A DNA stretch of 64,000 bases from Parietaria judaica (Eukaryota; Streptophyta; Magnoliopsida; Rosales; Urticaceae), in NCBI GenBank assembly GCA_954871525.1, contig OX940871.1:26510586-26574585 (forward strand), read 5' to 3'. The position numbers were made by a program, and so were the translations under genes. The notes under the pieces are model-generated. The model was not told the origin of the DNA and ran no database searches. It saw nothing but the letters and a program-made list of their open reading frames with translations. Each line of letters opens with the position of its first letter. Position 1 is the stretch's first letter. Of the stretch, positions 44,235 through 57,795 are shown piece by piece.

Positions 44235-46564
44235 CGTCGAAAATGGGTCATGAAATTCTATCTAATAAGATTCTGGGTCGTCGAGATTAGTGGATACCTT
44301 TGATGGGGAATCGATGGAAGAGAGGAAGGAGAAGAAGATTCCATGGCCATTTCCAGTTCGATCTTCTCTTCTTCTGTTGTGGGGAAAGCTTTAAACGACA
44401 CGCGGTTGCTCAACTTTACGTCGTTTGTTCGCCGGTGCAACTTTCTCGAAAGAATAGGCTAAAACACCTTAACTCAGATGTCGTTTCTTTCTCTGCCTTC
44501 GTTATATCGTGTATATTCTTTTATATTTATTTTTCGTCCTATAAATATAAATTGCGAGTTTTCATTTATTTTTTACTCAGTATTTTGCGAAATTTCATAG
44601 CATCTATGGCCATTCCCGGTTCGATCTTCTCTTCTTCTGCGAATATACTTTTGTGTGGAAAGCTTTAAAACGACACGTGGTCGCTCAACTTTATGTCGTT
44701 TGTTCGCCGGTGCGACTTTCTCTCTAGACACGAATGATCTCTATACTTTACAAAGTGACAAATTTACACCATCCATAACTTTTTTAGTGACATGTCTTAT
44801 ATTTATTTTTAAAATAAACTAAACTGCTTTTCCAGTGTTTGATAAAATTGTATTTACAAAAAATACAAAAGCGATTACAGATTTTTGTACATGAATCGTA
44901 AAAGATAGGATTTGTACCTTTTTTTGTAAACAAATATACGGTCTTAATCTATTTTAGTCATTCAAGCTTATATAATTTTTTTTACTAAACACTAAATCAA
45001 TTTTTGTTACCAATAACAACTGTTTTTAAACATTTACCAAACAGATATAATACACCTTTCTACACGGATATAAGAATTTCAGGGGCATTATGAGCAATTA
45101 CTCTAATATACCTTTCGACTTGAACGACATTATTTATAGATGAGATTAAATGTTGTTTAGTCGTGAGAAAACACGTGTTTATTTAACATCATGTACCTGA
45201 CACCTGTCATGTCTTTTGAGTTCTTAAAGAACACCGGTTTCCATTCAAAGTTCAAACTAGCTAACTACAATAACCAATACTACTCCAACTAAACTAAAAC
45301 TACCCTTCTTCTTTTTTATCATTATTACCTCATCGATAGCAATATATATAATGTTTTCTGTAATTTAAGTATTTATGTATGGGAAATAATTTAACACTAA
45401 TTTTTATTATTTTCTTTACAATTTATGAAGTTGCCTATACATAAAAAAAAAAAAACAATAGTTACAAACTTAAATTTACAATTGCAGTCTATATTTACAT
45501 GTATTTGGAAACAAAGTTTGTTTAGGTTTAGATCTCTGAGACGCAAATATTGCGTATATATGTAATCTTAACTAATGGTGTCTACTGCAAATAGTGTCAA
45601 TTGTTTGTATTGTGAAAATATATCTTCTAATACGAGTATATTCAAAATGTTTTTTTTGCCGATAAATCGATTGCCTTTTTAAAGAATTATCGATGGATTT
45701 TTGAGAATTATCGATGAAAAACTAATAAAACTGTAGCATATCGTTACCGACACTTATCGAGGATTATCGACACTTATCCATGAAAATCCACTAAAATAGT
45801 TTTAAGAATATATTTACTAAGTTTACATATGTAAATTAAATATAGTCTCACTCTCACATATGTAAATACATTTTTTGTTTTGTTTTTTGCCGAAAATTGT
45901 GGAAAAGTGCCAAATTTTTCAAAAAGTACCCAATTTTTTTTATTATTTTTACATTGTTTTTACGGATAATAGATTGGCATGGAATATTTGTCGATGACTA
46001 CTGGCAAGTCAGATAAGCGATAATCGAGAAAAATTTGAACCTTGAGTACATGTAATCTTGACCAACAATATAAATAATTTAGAAAATTTATGGCATAAGT
46101 ACCCAATTTTATAATCAAATGCGTTGAAATATTCTGAATCGTTTTGTTAATGGCAATAGTACTTAAACATCGGAAAATAATGTCCATGTCAAATTTTGTC
46201 CATATTGAGTTAAAATATATTAAGCTCGAGTAATGCCTAATGTAAGGGCGCACTTTGTATTTAAAAAAAGACGCTTTTGCCGAAATAACCTTGTTATATA
46301 TTATGTTTTGGAAGTAAAGAGCATCTAAGCTAATGATCAATCCTCTCTTTTGGTGATGAAATCCGCAATCCAAAGTCCAACAAACACCTATATCCTGTCT
46401 CCACGGACGACACGTCACGCAATCGAACACTATCCGAATGTCCGAACTCCGAAGGAAGGGCTTCAATGAAAACAAAATACAAAATACCGGAAAATACGTA
46501 CATAACTAAAACATCCGGGGTCAAAACAACACAACACAAATAAAGACTTCTCCTTTCCTTGCTT
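44235..46564. other. Divergent intergenic region between the helicase-half and BAT2-like genes
   Basis: Starts with the leader and promoter of the minus-strand gene, including a duplicated block (separate entry). 45650-46050 contains ATCGATAA-type motifs and a TTTGAACCTTG end typical of the hAT-like family. No gene was recognised. Confidence 0.45.
44343..44722. repeat. Direct duplication of about 115 bp upstream of the helicase-half gene
   Basis: 44343-44451 and 44606-44722 share GTTCGATCTTCTCTTCTTCT, GGAAAGCTTTAAA, CGACACG and GTCGTTTGTTCGCCGGTGC. The second copy has an 11-base extra piece (CGAATATACTT). Both lie 110 to 490 bases upstream of the ATG at 44234, so they may be duplicated promoter or leader sequence. 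Confidence 0.75.
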
Positions 46565-46877
46565 TCTCTCTCTCTCACAGTAGGGCTTCACCGACTCGCC
46601 ATCTCCGGAGGTTAGCTCTGAATCCCATTCCTTTGATCTCCGTTTTGGCGAAACCCTAGCACGCCATTGACGAGCTCGAATTCGCCAATTGATTTCAATA
46701 GGTTACTGATTGATTTCGTTTTTTGTGGTGTTTGTAGCGTTCTTGATCGGGTGTTTGGGCGAGATCTGCGAAGAGAGAGTGGTGGGTGGATTGGAATTCG
46801 AGAAATCTAGCTTCGTACTTGATGCTTTGGCGAGGATTGGAGTTTGCCAGGGTTTGGATTGGGGTTCGGGCCGTGAG
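46565..46877 (+). promoter_or_regulatory. 5' leader of the BAT2-like gene with a likely UTR intron
   Basis: A CT-rich initiator-like stretch (46562-46578) is followed by a possible leader exon ending CTCCGGAG/GTTAGC at about 46610. The intron would close at TTTGTAG/CGTTCT (46738/46739). AAACCCTA (telo-box) lies at 46651-46658 inside it. The long open frame upstream of the ATG is probably leader, since the protein family starts at MANPG. Confidence 0.5.
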
Positions 46878-49800
46878 ATGGCTAATCCCGGGGCCGGGAA
46901 CAAGTTCGCGTCGGTGAATCTCAACAAGTCGTATGTGCAAGCGAATCATCACGCTTACAATAACCTCCCGTCAAAGAATCACGGGTCTTTTGGATCCGGG
47001 ACGAACCGAGGCCGGGGGGGCGGGTATGGAGGCGCTGTCACGGGCGGTTCGGGAGGAATGGTGGTGCTTTCGAGGCCTCGGAGCTCGCATAAAGCTGGGC
47101 CCAAGCTTTCCGTACCGCCCCCCTTGAACCTGCCTTCGCTGAGAAAGGAGCACGAGAAGTTTGACTCCCTGGGCTCGGTCAATGGGCAGTCCGGTGGAGG
47201 TATCTCCGGAGGCGGCCCCAGGCCGTCTTCCTCAGGCATGGGGTGGACGAAGCCCGCTGCCGTTGCTTCGCCTGAGATAGATGGGATTGGGTCACATCAG
47301 AGAGTCGATGCGATGGATCAGAATGGTTTCACCGGTGGTGACGGGATTAAGGGAAGCAGTGTATACATGCCGCCTTCTGCTCGATCAGGCATGATTGGAT
47401 CCTTTGCTACGATGGCCACCGTAGCTTTTCCGTCTTCTGAGAAAGCTCCTGTTTTGAGGGGTGAGGATTTCCCTTCCCTGCGCGCGGCTTTGCCTTCGGC
47501 TAATACCACAGTGCAGAAGCATAAAGATGGGTTGAATCATAAACACAAGCAAGTTTCTGTAGATGGCGAATTCAGAGAAAAGGGTAACGGTTCCCGTTTC
47601 ACCGCGCCTGTTGATATGCGCCCTCAGTTACAGTCTTTTCATCGTGTTACTAACAACGGGATGAATGAAAATAGTTCTCAAGCGACGGATCAAGTTCATA
47701 AACGGGATGAGCATCTTTCAGGTCCGTTACCTGTGTTTCGGATGAACCATAGATCTGATTGGGCTGACGATGAACGCGATACGAGTTATGGTCTCACTGA
47801 CCGTGGTAGAGAACACGTGTCGCAAAAGACCGAAGCTTACTGGGATAGAGATTTCGATATGCCGAGAGTGAGTATTCTACCACAAAAGCCTGTTCAGAAC
47901 AGTTCTGAGCGGTGGGGTTCGTGTGACGATGATGCTGGAAAAGTTGTTTCCAGTGAAGTCCCTAAAGCAGACCCTTACAATAGAGATGTTTCTGGTATTG
48001 CGGAAGTTGGCATGGCAAGACCTTCTAGCGCGAATAGAGAAGTGCGTAAGGAAAATCTGTATGTTTCTGCCCAATCTAGAGAGACCACGAACAGTAATTT
48101 CGGTAAGAGGGATTCAGGTTTTGTACAGGGTGGTAAACAGACGTGGTTTAACAACAACCGAGAGCGCTATGGAAATGAACAATACAACAGGTTCAGAGAC
48201 AATACTCTGCAGAACAGCTCCATGCCGAGATTGTCACACACATCTAGCAGCCGAGGAATGCCTATACATGATCCCATCCTCAACTTTAGCAAGGAGAAGC
48301 GACAGATCTCGAAGAGTGAGAAGCCTTATGTTGAGGATTTCGGCGCTTCGGATCCGTTCATGGGGGGTCTCCTAGGAGTAGTCAAGAGAAAGAAAGATGT
48401 CCAACAGACTGAATTTCACGACCCTGTCAGAGAATCCTTCGAGGCCGAACTCGAAAGAGTTCAGAAAATGCAAGAGCAAGAGCGTCGGCGGGTAATTGAA
48501 GAACAAGAGAGGGTCGTAGAGCTAGCGAGAAGAGAAGAGGAGGAACGAGCAAGGATTGCTCTTGAACTCGAAGAGAGACATAGGAAATTGGAAGAAGAAG
48601 CTAGAGATAGTGCATGGAGAGCCGAACAAGAGCGGGTGGAAGCCATGCAAAGAGCCGATGAGCAGAGAATAGCGAGAGAGGAGGAAAAACGAAGAATATT
48701 CTTGGAAGAAGAGAGACGGAAACAGGCTGCTAAGCAGAAGCTTCTAGAATTGGAAGAAAGGATGGCAAAGAGACAGGCTTCTTCTTCGGCCCTTATCGAC
48801 GATCAATCGTCGGTAACGTTGAAAGAAAAGGACGCCTCTGATTGGGAAGAAGGTGAGCGAATGGTGGAGAGGATCACCACATCAGCATCCTCTGATTCAT
48901 CAAGTATGAACAGGACATTAGAAATGAACTCTAGGACCCACATACCAAGAGATGGTTCTGCTGTTCTGGATCGACCCAAGCCCTTCAATTCTTGGAGACG
49001 GGACACTTACGACACTGGATACAGCTCAAATTTACAGTACCAAGATCAGGAAAACAGTCATCACAGGACCCTTCACAAAGGAACTGTACCTCCTAGAACT
49101 TATCACAAAGGAGGAGTATCGGATTCTCAAATGGAGGATTTTACTCAGAACTTGAGAGGGAAAAGGTGGAACATTACTGGGGATGGAAACTCAAACCAGT
49201 ATGGAAGAAACCCCGAGATTGACCCTGAAATTCATGATCAGCTTGTTGAAAAATTCGACGACATTAGTTGGGGGCAGGGGCGTCCCCGTAATAATTCCTA
49301 TCCTCAGTATCCCGAGCGGCTATACCCGAACTCCGAGGTGGACGGGCCTTCTTATGGTAGGTCTCGCTATTCCTTAAGACAGCCTCGTGTTCTTCCTCCT
49401 CCATCAACGAGCGGGGACAGGATGGTGAATTCACACCGAACCTCGTTTGGGGCTGAGACTGAAAATTCCGGTCCATCAACTTTTCAAGATAGTGAATCTA
49501 CGTCGCAGACAGAGAATTTAGGGCAACCTGAATTGATTAATGTTTCAGATGAAAACCAGCAAGGACAGGACGGTAAATCCACACTGAGGTGCGACTCTCA
49601 GTCATCACTCTCGGTCTCGAGCGCGCCTAGTACTCCTACTCATCTTTCTCATGAAGATTTGGACGAGTCTGGTGAATCTGGAAATATCAAAGATCGAGAC
49701 AGTGAAGTGGTTGGTTTGCCTCCAAACGCAGTTAAAGAGAATACGGCGACATCAGCTGGTGAGGATGAAGATGAAGACTGGGCTATTGACGACAGTGAGC

Positions 49801-52800
49801 GGCTTCAGGAGCAGGAAGAATACGATGAGGATGAGGACGGGTATGAGGAAGAAGATGAGGTGCACGAAGGAGAGGATGGTAATATTGACCTTCGTTTGGA
49901 GAAAGAGTCGTCTGACATGGTCGAGAACTTGGTTTTGGGTTTCAACGAGGGTGTTGAAGTCATATTGCCTACCGATGACAACAATGAAGGTTCTTTTGCT
50001 GTTTCTAATGCATTTGACGGGATGTGCGGTGACGGGGAAGCCCATCAAACATCAGACACTTCTCAAATAACCACTGAAAACTCTGTTTCTCAGAATGCTC
50101 CTCATACTGACTCTCCTAGTAGTTCCGGTCTGTCTTCTCAGCACACGCCTAATGTGCCAGCTGTCTCAAACCAGGCTGATGGGCCTGTCAAGCTTCAGTT
50201 TGGCCTTTTTTCGGGCCCGTCTTTAATACCTTCGCCTGTGCCAGCCATTCAGATCGGTTCAATACAGATGCCTCTCCATCTGCATCCGCAGGTGGGCCCA
50301 TCCCTCACTCATATGCACTCGTCGCAGCCTCCTCTCTTCCAGTTTGGTCAGATGAGATACACTCAAGGAATGGTGCCATTGACTCATCAACCGCTGACTT
50401 ATGTTCAACCCAACATTCCAGCCAACTTTCCCTTCAATCAAACACCGTTGGGTCCAATTCCCTCGCAGCCCTCTCACAAGAATCTCACGAAGAATGACAC
50501 CACTTCACTATCAGCAAGTAATGATGCATCTCAGAGGATCACAAATGAAGATAATCTAACGTTCACCGCCAGAGAGAGAAACGATCCCCCTGTTGCTGTG
50601 CAAAGGGGTCGGTCAGAGATTTCCCACGCAGGTGACGATTCAAAATCTAAGATAGGTATTATAAGAGAAATGCATGCACAACCGGTTATTAGAGAAAGAG
50701 ATCAGAGTGGCAGAGGAAGAAAATTTGTTTTTGCAGCTAAAAATACCGGCGTGAGATCGCACCCTGCTCCTGAGTTCAGTCGTGTTGAATCTAATGGATA
50801 TCAGAGGAGGTCTCGCCGTAGTTTCCCACGGACTGAGTTCCGGGTGAGGGAAAGCGTTGATAAGAGGCAATACGCCAGTATGGCATCATCACCATCAGAT
50901 GATCCCAAATTAGACGAGAAGTCAAACTCCGTCGGTAAGGATGCTGGAAATTCCGGTAGAGCTGCCCACAGGAGAGTCGTGCTGCCACATAAAGCCTCGA
51001 AGTATAAATTACAGTCAGATGTCGCGGGTTTCGTCCCACATGGCTCACGGGAAAAGGGGTCGTCTGCAAAAGGTCAAACTCAAAATCATCCTCGGTCTGG
51101 AGAGGGCAAGCTTAAGAGAAACATTTGTTCGGAAGAGGATCTTGATGCTCCTTTGCAGAGCGGTGTCGTGCGAGTTTTCGAGCAACCAGGAATTGAAGCG
51201 CCAAGCGATGAAGACGATTTCATTGAAGTGAGGTCAAAGAGGCAAATGCTGAACGATCGGCGTGAACAGCGAGAGAAAGAAATCAAGGCCAAGTCTTGGG
51301 TGGCGAAGGTAATTTACAGAATAATTATTTTTATGGACCTTTAAAATATATAGAAGTATATTATATAAGGCTGATGAAGATTTATATATATTATGTATAT
51401 ATAGCAGGCTCCACGAAAATCTCGTGCTACATCGAGGATCATTTCCAATGCAAATATCGGTAAAGCCGCACTATCTAGTGGAGAAGCATCAAATGTTGTC
51501 ACGGAGGGGCGATTGGCGGCCGTGGAATTATCAGCGGGTTTTAATACTCCCGGGGTCTCTCAGCCGTTAGCTCCAATTGGGACTCCGGCAGTGAAAAGTG
51601 ATTCCCAGGCAATTAGGTATTTTATTATAGATTTTGTTTTTGGCATGGAACAACGCTCAATTATAGTTCTTGTTATTTTGAACATATCAAGATTTCAAAG
51701 ATTACTTCTCTTGAGATTTGATTGGTTTAGATATTCTTGATGTGTAATAATTAAAATCATCATTTCTGCACTAGGGATAAATAATTTTTTTGCTCAAATT
51801 TTGTCTCTGATTTATTTGAACGTAATTTTTAAATTTTTTAATGGAATAATAAAAGAGAGAGAGTTTTAAGGCATTGTAAGTTTGAAATACGTTACGTTTT
51901 TTAATTTAAAGGACTATATATGCACAACATGACATGTGCCTTTTGTGCCATTATTTATAAATTGCTTACAGAATATAATATATGTATATATAATTATTAT
52001 ACATAATACCCACACATGAATGTATGTATAGAAAATAGTTCTGTGGACCGTTAATTTTTTTTTTCTTTCCTTTATTAGGCCGGTCCAATCAAGCTCCAAT
52101 CTGGTAACATCCGGTGCTGCTAAAAATCTCGGGTCAGGCTCGGCATTTGACAACAAAACCAAGGTTCTAGATGGCTTACAGACATCCTTGAACTCTTGGG
52201 GTAATGCACGAATCAATCAACAGGTGTGTTCTTATGCTCGCTTTCGGGAGATTATTGTTAGATTTGATGGCCTCTAAATTGGAAATCATTTTTATAAACT
52301 GTACCTGTTTACCGATAGGATCCCGTACCAAAAGAAAAATGTAAAGAACTCCGTAAGTCTATGGTAATCACCAAGGCGACGGTTACCGGATACTCTATTA
52401 CTTTGAACGAAATAAACAACTGACCGCACCTTCGAGAACACGGCCAAAGCTCTCCAGAAGATGTCTTGAGTCGATGGACAAAACTAACAGGACTCCCACA
52501 CTAGCCCTAGGCACCTGCATGTAGGATTAAGGTTTCTTCATCGGTCACGTATTGCTACTTACGAAATAATCCTCTTTTAAAATGATATAAATAATCTTCA
52601 TAAATGAATACTGATCTTGAGCCTTTCCCTTCTATGATACGTAATTATTGCCGACGAATCATTTGCACAATTGAAGTTTTGCTCTAAATACTTGTGCATA
52701 GATTTATTGTTTGTAGAGTTTAATCACTAATGAATATTTGTATAATGAGGTAGCATGAACTCTGATACATATCCGTCTATATCTTAAGTTGCGGCTCAAA

Positions 52801-55546
52801 CTATGTATTGTAGGTTATGGCCCTGACACAGACTCAACTCGATGATGCTATGAAACCTGGGCAGTTTGATTCCCGAGCTTCTGTTGGGAATCATACCTGC
52901 TCGGAAGGTAACTCCACTGCAGCATCATCATCGATCATGGCAAAGGAAAAGTCAATTTCGTCCCCGGCAAATCCAGTCAACTCTCTGCTTGCTGGGGAGA
53001 AGATTCAATTCGGTGAGAGGCACATAATAGTTTGGACAATAATAATAGAGTAGTTGGTACCAGTACCCCTTGAACTTTGATCATTGGCACGCATTTTACC
53101 CGATTAATTTTTATTTTAGCGCAAAATTCCTTATCATTCGTATTGAATAGATTGAATTTGTTAATAATCTTTGTAATACCGATTTATGTAAAATAAATTC
53201 ACGTAAATAAGGATTTTGATCAATTTTATAATACAAAGCGGGTGTTTTGGCTAATATGAAGGTGCAAGGGTAAAAAGTGCGCCTAGTAAACTTGCTAGGG
53301 AATTGATGCCAACTACTCTTTTCAAATATACTTTTATATAATATTCTGACCCAGTATTTTCTGCAATGACGTATTTGTTCTCTTCAGGTGCAGTCACATC
53401 TCCAACAATACTTCCACCAAGCAACCGTGTCGTATCACATGGGATTGGACAAATCGGTATTAACAGACCAGAAGCCCAAATCCCTCAGAACGATTGTCAT
53501 CATCTATACGAGAAAGAGAAATGCGCTGCAAAATCTCATGCTCATCTTGAAGATTGCGAATCCGAAGCTGAAGCGGCTGCTTCAGCCGTCGCCGTTGCAG
53601 CCATTGTTAATGATGAAATTGCCTCTGCCACGGTTTCAGACTCCAACGGTTTTGGAGGCACCGGCATTGATGGAATTACACCTCGTGCGTTTTCTAACCC
53701 TGCATTCTTGTTTATATAGTCTTTGGGTCTCTTCTTCTGTAGAGTAATTACACCAACTCCCTCTTAAATTTATTAATTTAAATGTAATTTTTGTTACTGT
53801 TTTTCTATTAACAAATCACTTAGACCACAATTTTTCTATCATAATTATAAATTTTGCACTAAAATGAGAGTCAGGGGCAAAGTCCGGTAATATATTTTAA
53901 AAAGACAGACACCAAGAAGTAAAATTAAGAGGGGATCAATTTCTTACATAATACATAGTCTGCAAATTCTTAATCGTTTTCTCAGATGGAGTGAGCGTTC
54001 AGCGATTTTCAAGAACCGAAGAGTGTCTCAGCGTTTCTCTTCCAGCAGATTTATCAGTTGAAACACCACCGATTTCGCTATGGCCACCATTACTAAGCCC
54101 GCCGAATTCCCACTTCCCTGCGGGCCCGCCTTCCCATTTCCCCTTCTATGAGATGAACATGAATATGAGCCCGATGCTCGGTGGGCCCATGTACGCCTAT
54201 GGCCCGCACGATGAGGCTGCATCGGCCGGCGCTCAGCCACAGCCGCAGAAGAGTGCCGCCCCATGGCAGCACGGGGTCGACTCATTCTACGGGCCGCCCG
54301 CCGGGTTCACGGGCCCGTTCGTAGGCCCACCGGGAGGCCCGCCCCACATGGTTGTTTACAATCACTTTGCTCCGGTCGGGCAATTCGGGCAGGTTGGGCT
54401 GAGCTTCATGGGCGCGACTTATATACCGTCCGGGAAGCAGGCAGATTGGAAGCACAGCCCGGGATCTTCTTCACCCCTAGTCGGGGAGGGAGATTTGAGT
54501 AATTTGAATATGATTCCGGTGGGGCAACGGAATCCGACAAACTTGCATGCTCCGATCAGGCATTTGGCCCCGGGTTCGCCGCTTTTGCCCTTGGCTTCTC
54601 CGATGGCCATGTTTGATGTTTCGCCTTTCCAGGTAATGTTTTAAAGTTCTACTCTGTTACTCTTTCAAATCTCACTCTAGCAAAACCCGGTTCTGAATTC
54701 AAAATATACAACAATGGTTTTCAAGTTCAAGAATTTGTTTGGTTATCGAAGGTTTTGAAACATTTTGGATAAATATTCCTGGACACCCCTTTTTTTATAA
54801 TTTTTGGACTATTTTGGCCCCTCATTTTGTAAAATGACGGGTGTCGGAAATTTATTTTATAAAAATTTCTGCTTTTATACTCGACCAAACTTCTCTCTTA
54901 ACGTTAACGCACACTTTTGGAACAGTTTCATTTTTGCGTAACTAACAGTTCTTATTATCGTTTGCAGCCGTCACCGGACATGTCGGTTCAGGCTCGTTGG
55001 CCTCATATCCCCGCTTCCTCCATTCAATCCATTCCTCTGTCTATGCCTCTTCAGCAACAAGCAGATGGTCTTCCCGTGAAAGTCAACCACGTCCCCGTCC
55101 CCGCTGACTCATCATTATCGGTCAACAGATTCTCCGAGCCACGAAACCCCAGTCCCTCTGAACTAGGCTTAGTAAACCCGTCAAGTTCCATAAATAACAG
55201 CATTCCACCGCTCAATCCCGTCGCAAATGCTGTTTCCGTGAGCATAAATCCCGACACTGAGAAATCCGATGTCGCCCAAAATGGCAACAATGCAATCGGC
55301 AATACTCAGTCGTCTCAGATTAAGAGCAATATTCCAGCGCAGCAATACGGCCACTCTAATTACGGCTACCACCGAGGCGGCGCTCCTCAGAGGAACAACG
55401 CCGGCGAGTGGGCGCAGCGGAGAACGGGTTTCCCAGGAAGAAACCCCTCTACAGGAGGAGAAAAGGGCTATCATTCTTCGAAGGTGAAGCAAATTTATGT
55501 GGCGAAACAGCCGGCCTCAACTGCGCAATCTCCGACAGCTCCGTGA
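46878..55546 (+). CDS. Large plant BAT2/PRRC2-like coiled-coil protein
   Basis: Seven coding exons are inferred: 46878-51308, 51408-51616, 52079-52223, 52814-53012, 53388-53684, 53986-54632 and 54968-55546. Phases are consistent and borders GT-AG, giving about 2168 aa. The N-terminus has VNLNKSY, a Gly-rich patch, then SHKAGPKLSVPPPLNLPSLR and VLRGEDFPSL, reminiscent of BAT2/PRRC2 N-terminal sequence. An Arg/Glu-rich coiled coil spans about residues 520-645. A Glu/Asp-rich stretch lies near 960-1010. Further on are RVFEQPGIEAPSDEDDFIEV, VMALTQTQLDDAM, a Pro/Gly-rich segment (GPPAGFTGPF, YNHFAPVGQFGQVGLSFMG) and a final MKQIYVAKQP-like end (VKQIYVAKQP). These blocks match a conserved plant family of unknown biochemical role, probably nuclear or RNA-associated by analogy. 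I place the Arabidopsis relative from memory near At3g50370, unverified. Start chosen at MANPG, the family's usual beginning. Confidence 0.85.
51401..51410 (+). promoter_or_regulatory. NAGNAG tandem splice acceptor at exon 2
   Basis: The acceptor reads ATAGCAG/GCT. Both TAG (51404) and CAG (51407) can be used, adding or omitting one glutamine. Confidence 0.45.
53049..53317. mobile_element. MITE in an intron of the BAT2-like gene
   Basis: The left arm AGTAGTTGGTACCAGTACCC and the reversed right arm AGTAGTTGGCATCAATTCCC continue through GCACGCATTTTACC and GCGCACTTTTTACC. The element is about 269 bp, AT-rich in the middle, and lies in the intron 53013-53387. Confidence 0.7.
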
Positions 55547-56159
55547 ATTGGAACGGGTTACTGAGGTTAGAAGCGTAATTGTTGAGGAATAAAATAAAAT
55601 TTTGTTTAGTAATTTATGCTGACGCCTATATATAGATTTATAGATTTTATGTGGTTAGCTTATTGGGTTATGAATGTTTGATTAGAGGGACTGATTTTTA
55701 AGCTTTGTGTAAACTATGATGTCCCTTTGTATGTGCTTATTTTTTGCTGAACAATTGGAGACCCATTCATTATTATATCATCTATTTCTCTCTACTTGGG
55801 ACTGAGTTTTTGCTATGAAAATTTTGCATTTCTATGGTAGTCTGTAAATTATTAAGATGGTGATGAAAAATAATCTTAGGGGTGAAAATAGGGGTACTCG
55901 GTGCGGTATTTGACTAATAATAGACCGAATACCGCATTTCGGTTTTCTTATAATGAAAACCGAATGCCCTATTTCTTAAGAAGAAAACCCATCTACCGAT
56001 TAGGTGTGATATTTCACACCGGGTAAATCTTTCATTTTTAGTGTTGCGACTTTAGCCAGGCTTTTTTATATTGAAGCCCAAGTTCGTTGATTAAATGAAT
56101 TGATTTGATTGGCTAGTGGCATACAAGTCGAACAATACAAAATTTGTCACGAGAAATTA
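55547..56159 (+). other. 3' UTR and flank of the BAT2-like gene
   Basis: An AATAAAATAAAAT polyadenylation-like stretch is at 55589-55601. Around 55880-56040 a possible decayed hAT-like end (GGGGTGAAAATAGGGGTA) with GGTATT..ACCGAATACCGC repeats occurs. Confidence 0.45.
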
Positions 56160-56748
56160 AGGGTGACAATACGGGGTTAGACACGAAACACGAAACACGA
56201 AACTGTTATGACACGAAACACGAAACTGTTATGACACGATTTAAATGGGCCTGGGTCTACTATAAACGAATCTGGGTCTAACCGTGTCGAACATGATTAA
56301 CACGAGGATAAACACGGCACTAACACGATAACACGATGGGATCCAATTGGACACGATTAAGGAGCAAAATCTTATATTTTATACATTTTATATATGTTAT
56401 TAAGTGTTTTAATACTTATTATATATTAACTTATATTTTTTATTTTATTAACTACATTGTACATTTGATGAACATTAAAATTTGTTAGTAATTTTAAAAT
56501 CTTAGATAATATAATTAAATAAATTAAGTTAAATGAGTGAATTGAATTAATTTCTTATTTTAAAACACATGAATCTGTTAAATGGGTTAAACAGGTAGAC
56601 ACGATAAACACGTTATTCAAATGGGGCTGGTTTGGACCTACTCATCTAACACGATTAGTAAATGGGGCGGGTCTAGATCTAGATAAAATAAGTAAAAAAA
56701 TGATGAAGACCCGCCACGAACACGACACAAAACTCGAATTGTCACGCT
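56160..56748. mobile_element. DNA-transposon-like repeat rich in GACACGA/CGTGTC
   Basis: The left end GGGTGACAATACGGGG and the reversed right end AGCGTGACAATTCGAG frame a region full of ACACGAAACACGA and ACACGATAACACGA motifs. A possible imperfect duplication (AGAAAT) sits on each side. No protein is encoded. Confidence 0.5.
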
Positions 56749-57277
56749 TAGAAATGGACGGAATTGACAAAAAGGAAGGTTTAGCTTACGACCAAGAAGA
56801 AACTAAATCAGGAAAGGACATATTTGAGAGGAAAACCAGGATTCGGAAGTCTAGCTGTGATTCAAATTCAATAGAGTGATGGTGCCTTGGTAGTCGGTAC
56901 TCATGCTTCTAAAAAAAAAACATTGATCTCTTAATTTTCTTGGATATCGACATAATGAATTTTTGAAAATAAGAAGAAAATAATATTATATAAATAAAAC
57001 AATACAAAAATAAAAATAACAGAGTGAATGTGTGAAGAGAGAGAGATTAGTTTTGTCCTTAATTTTACGAATAGGTATATTTTTAAAAAAATTATTTTGA
57101 TAAATATTTGTTGAAAATATTTATGTTGTTGGATTTTTTTTTTTCATCTTTCTACTAATAATATATAAATAAAACATATTGCATTCACTCTTACAAATAA
57201 TATAGAATAAAATAAGAGTAAATAATAAAAATTTAGCATATAAGATTACTATTTAATTTTATTCAAGATATAAGAGT

Positions 57278-57476
57278 GTGCTTACCAAAGTTTTAAATAC
57301 CGCTTGCCGATATCGTTTTGCACTTTTCGTTTTACGGATATATCGCTTGTCGGTGGGTATCTCATAGGTAAATCGATGGGTATGCCGATGGATATATCGT
57401 TTCGCATATCTTTGAAAAAAGATTTTCGATGGGCATGCCGATGGATATTCGGGAAATTTAATACCTTGGTGCTTAC
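57278..57476. repeat. 8-bp target-site duplication of the small hAT-like element
   Basis: GTGCTTAC at 57278-57285 and 57469-57476, exactly next to the CAAAG and CCTTG ends. Confidence 0.8.
57286..57468. mobile_element. Short hAT-like MITE, 183 bp
   Basis: Starts CAAAGTTTTAAATACCGC and ends AAATTTAATACCTTG, flanked by a perfect 8-bp duplication. The inside consists of GATATCG, TATCGCTTGTCGG, AAATCGATGGG and GGCATGCCGATGG motifs. It is a small relative of the 1306-bp element at 24424-25729. Confidence 0.75.
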
Positions 57477-57795
57477 TATTATTTCGACAAAATCATAAAT
57501 AAAAATAAAACAAATAAGATTTATAATAAGAGCCTTCTAGAACTGTCCCGAAGCAAAGTGAAATTGGAACATCGAACAGTTTGCTAGAAGTTCATCTCTT
57601 TGTCCTTATATATATCTCTTATCTATAGTAGGAACTAGGAATGTTCCAGAATGTATATTTTATCAAGGTCTCTCGATGTACTAACTTACTATTATTAGAA
57701 AATATTATTAATTTTTTTATGGTTCCAGAATTATTGTTGAGTTTGATAGTTTTTTTTTTTCTGAATATTATTTAGTGAAGAAAATAGGAAAAAAG

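Noticed and set aside
46710..46877. In-frame extension upstream of the BAT2-like ATG
   Set aside because: It begins at a non-ATG codon, crosses a probable 5' UTR intron acceptor, and the family starts at MANPG.
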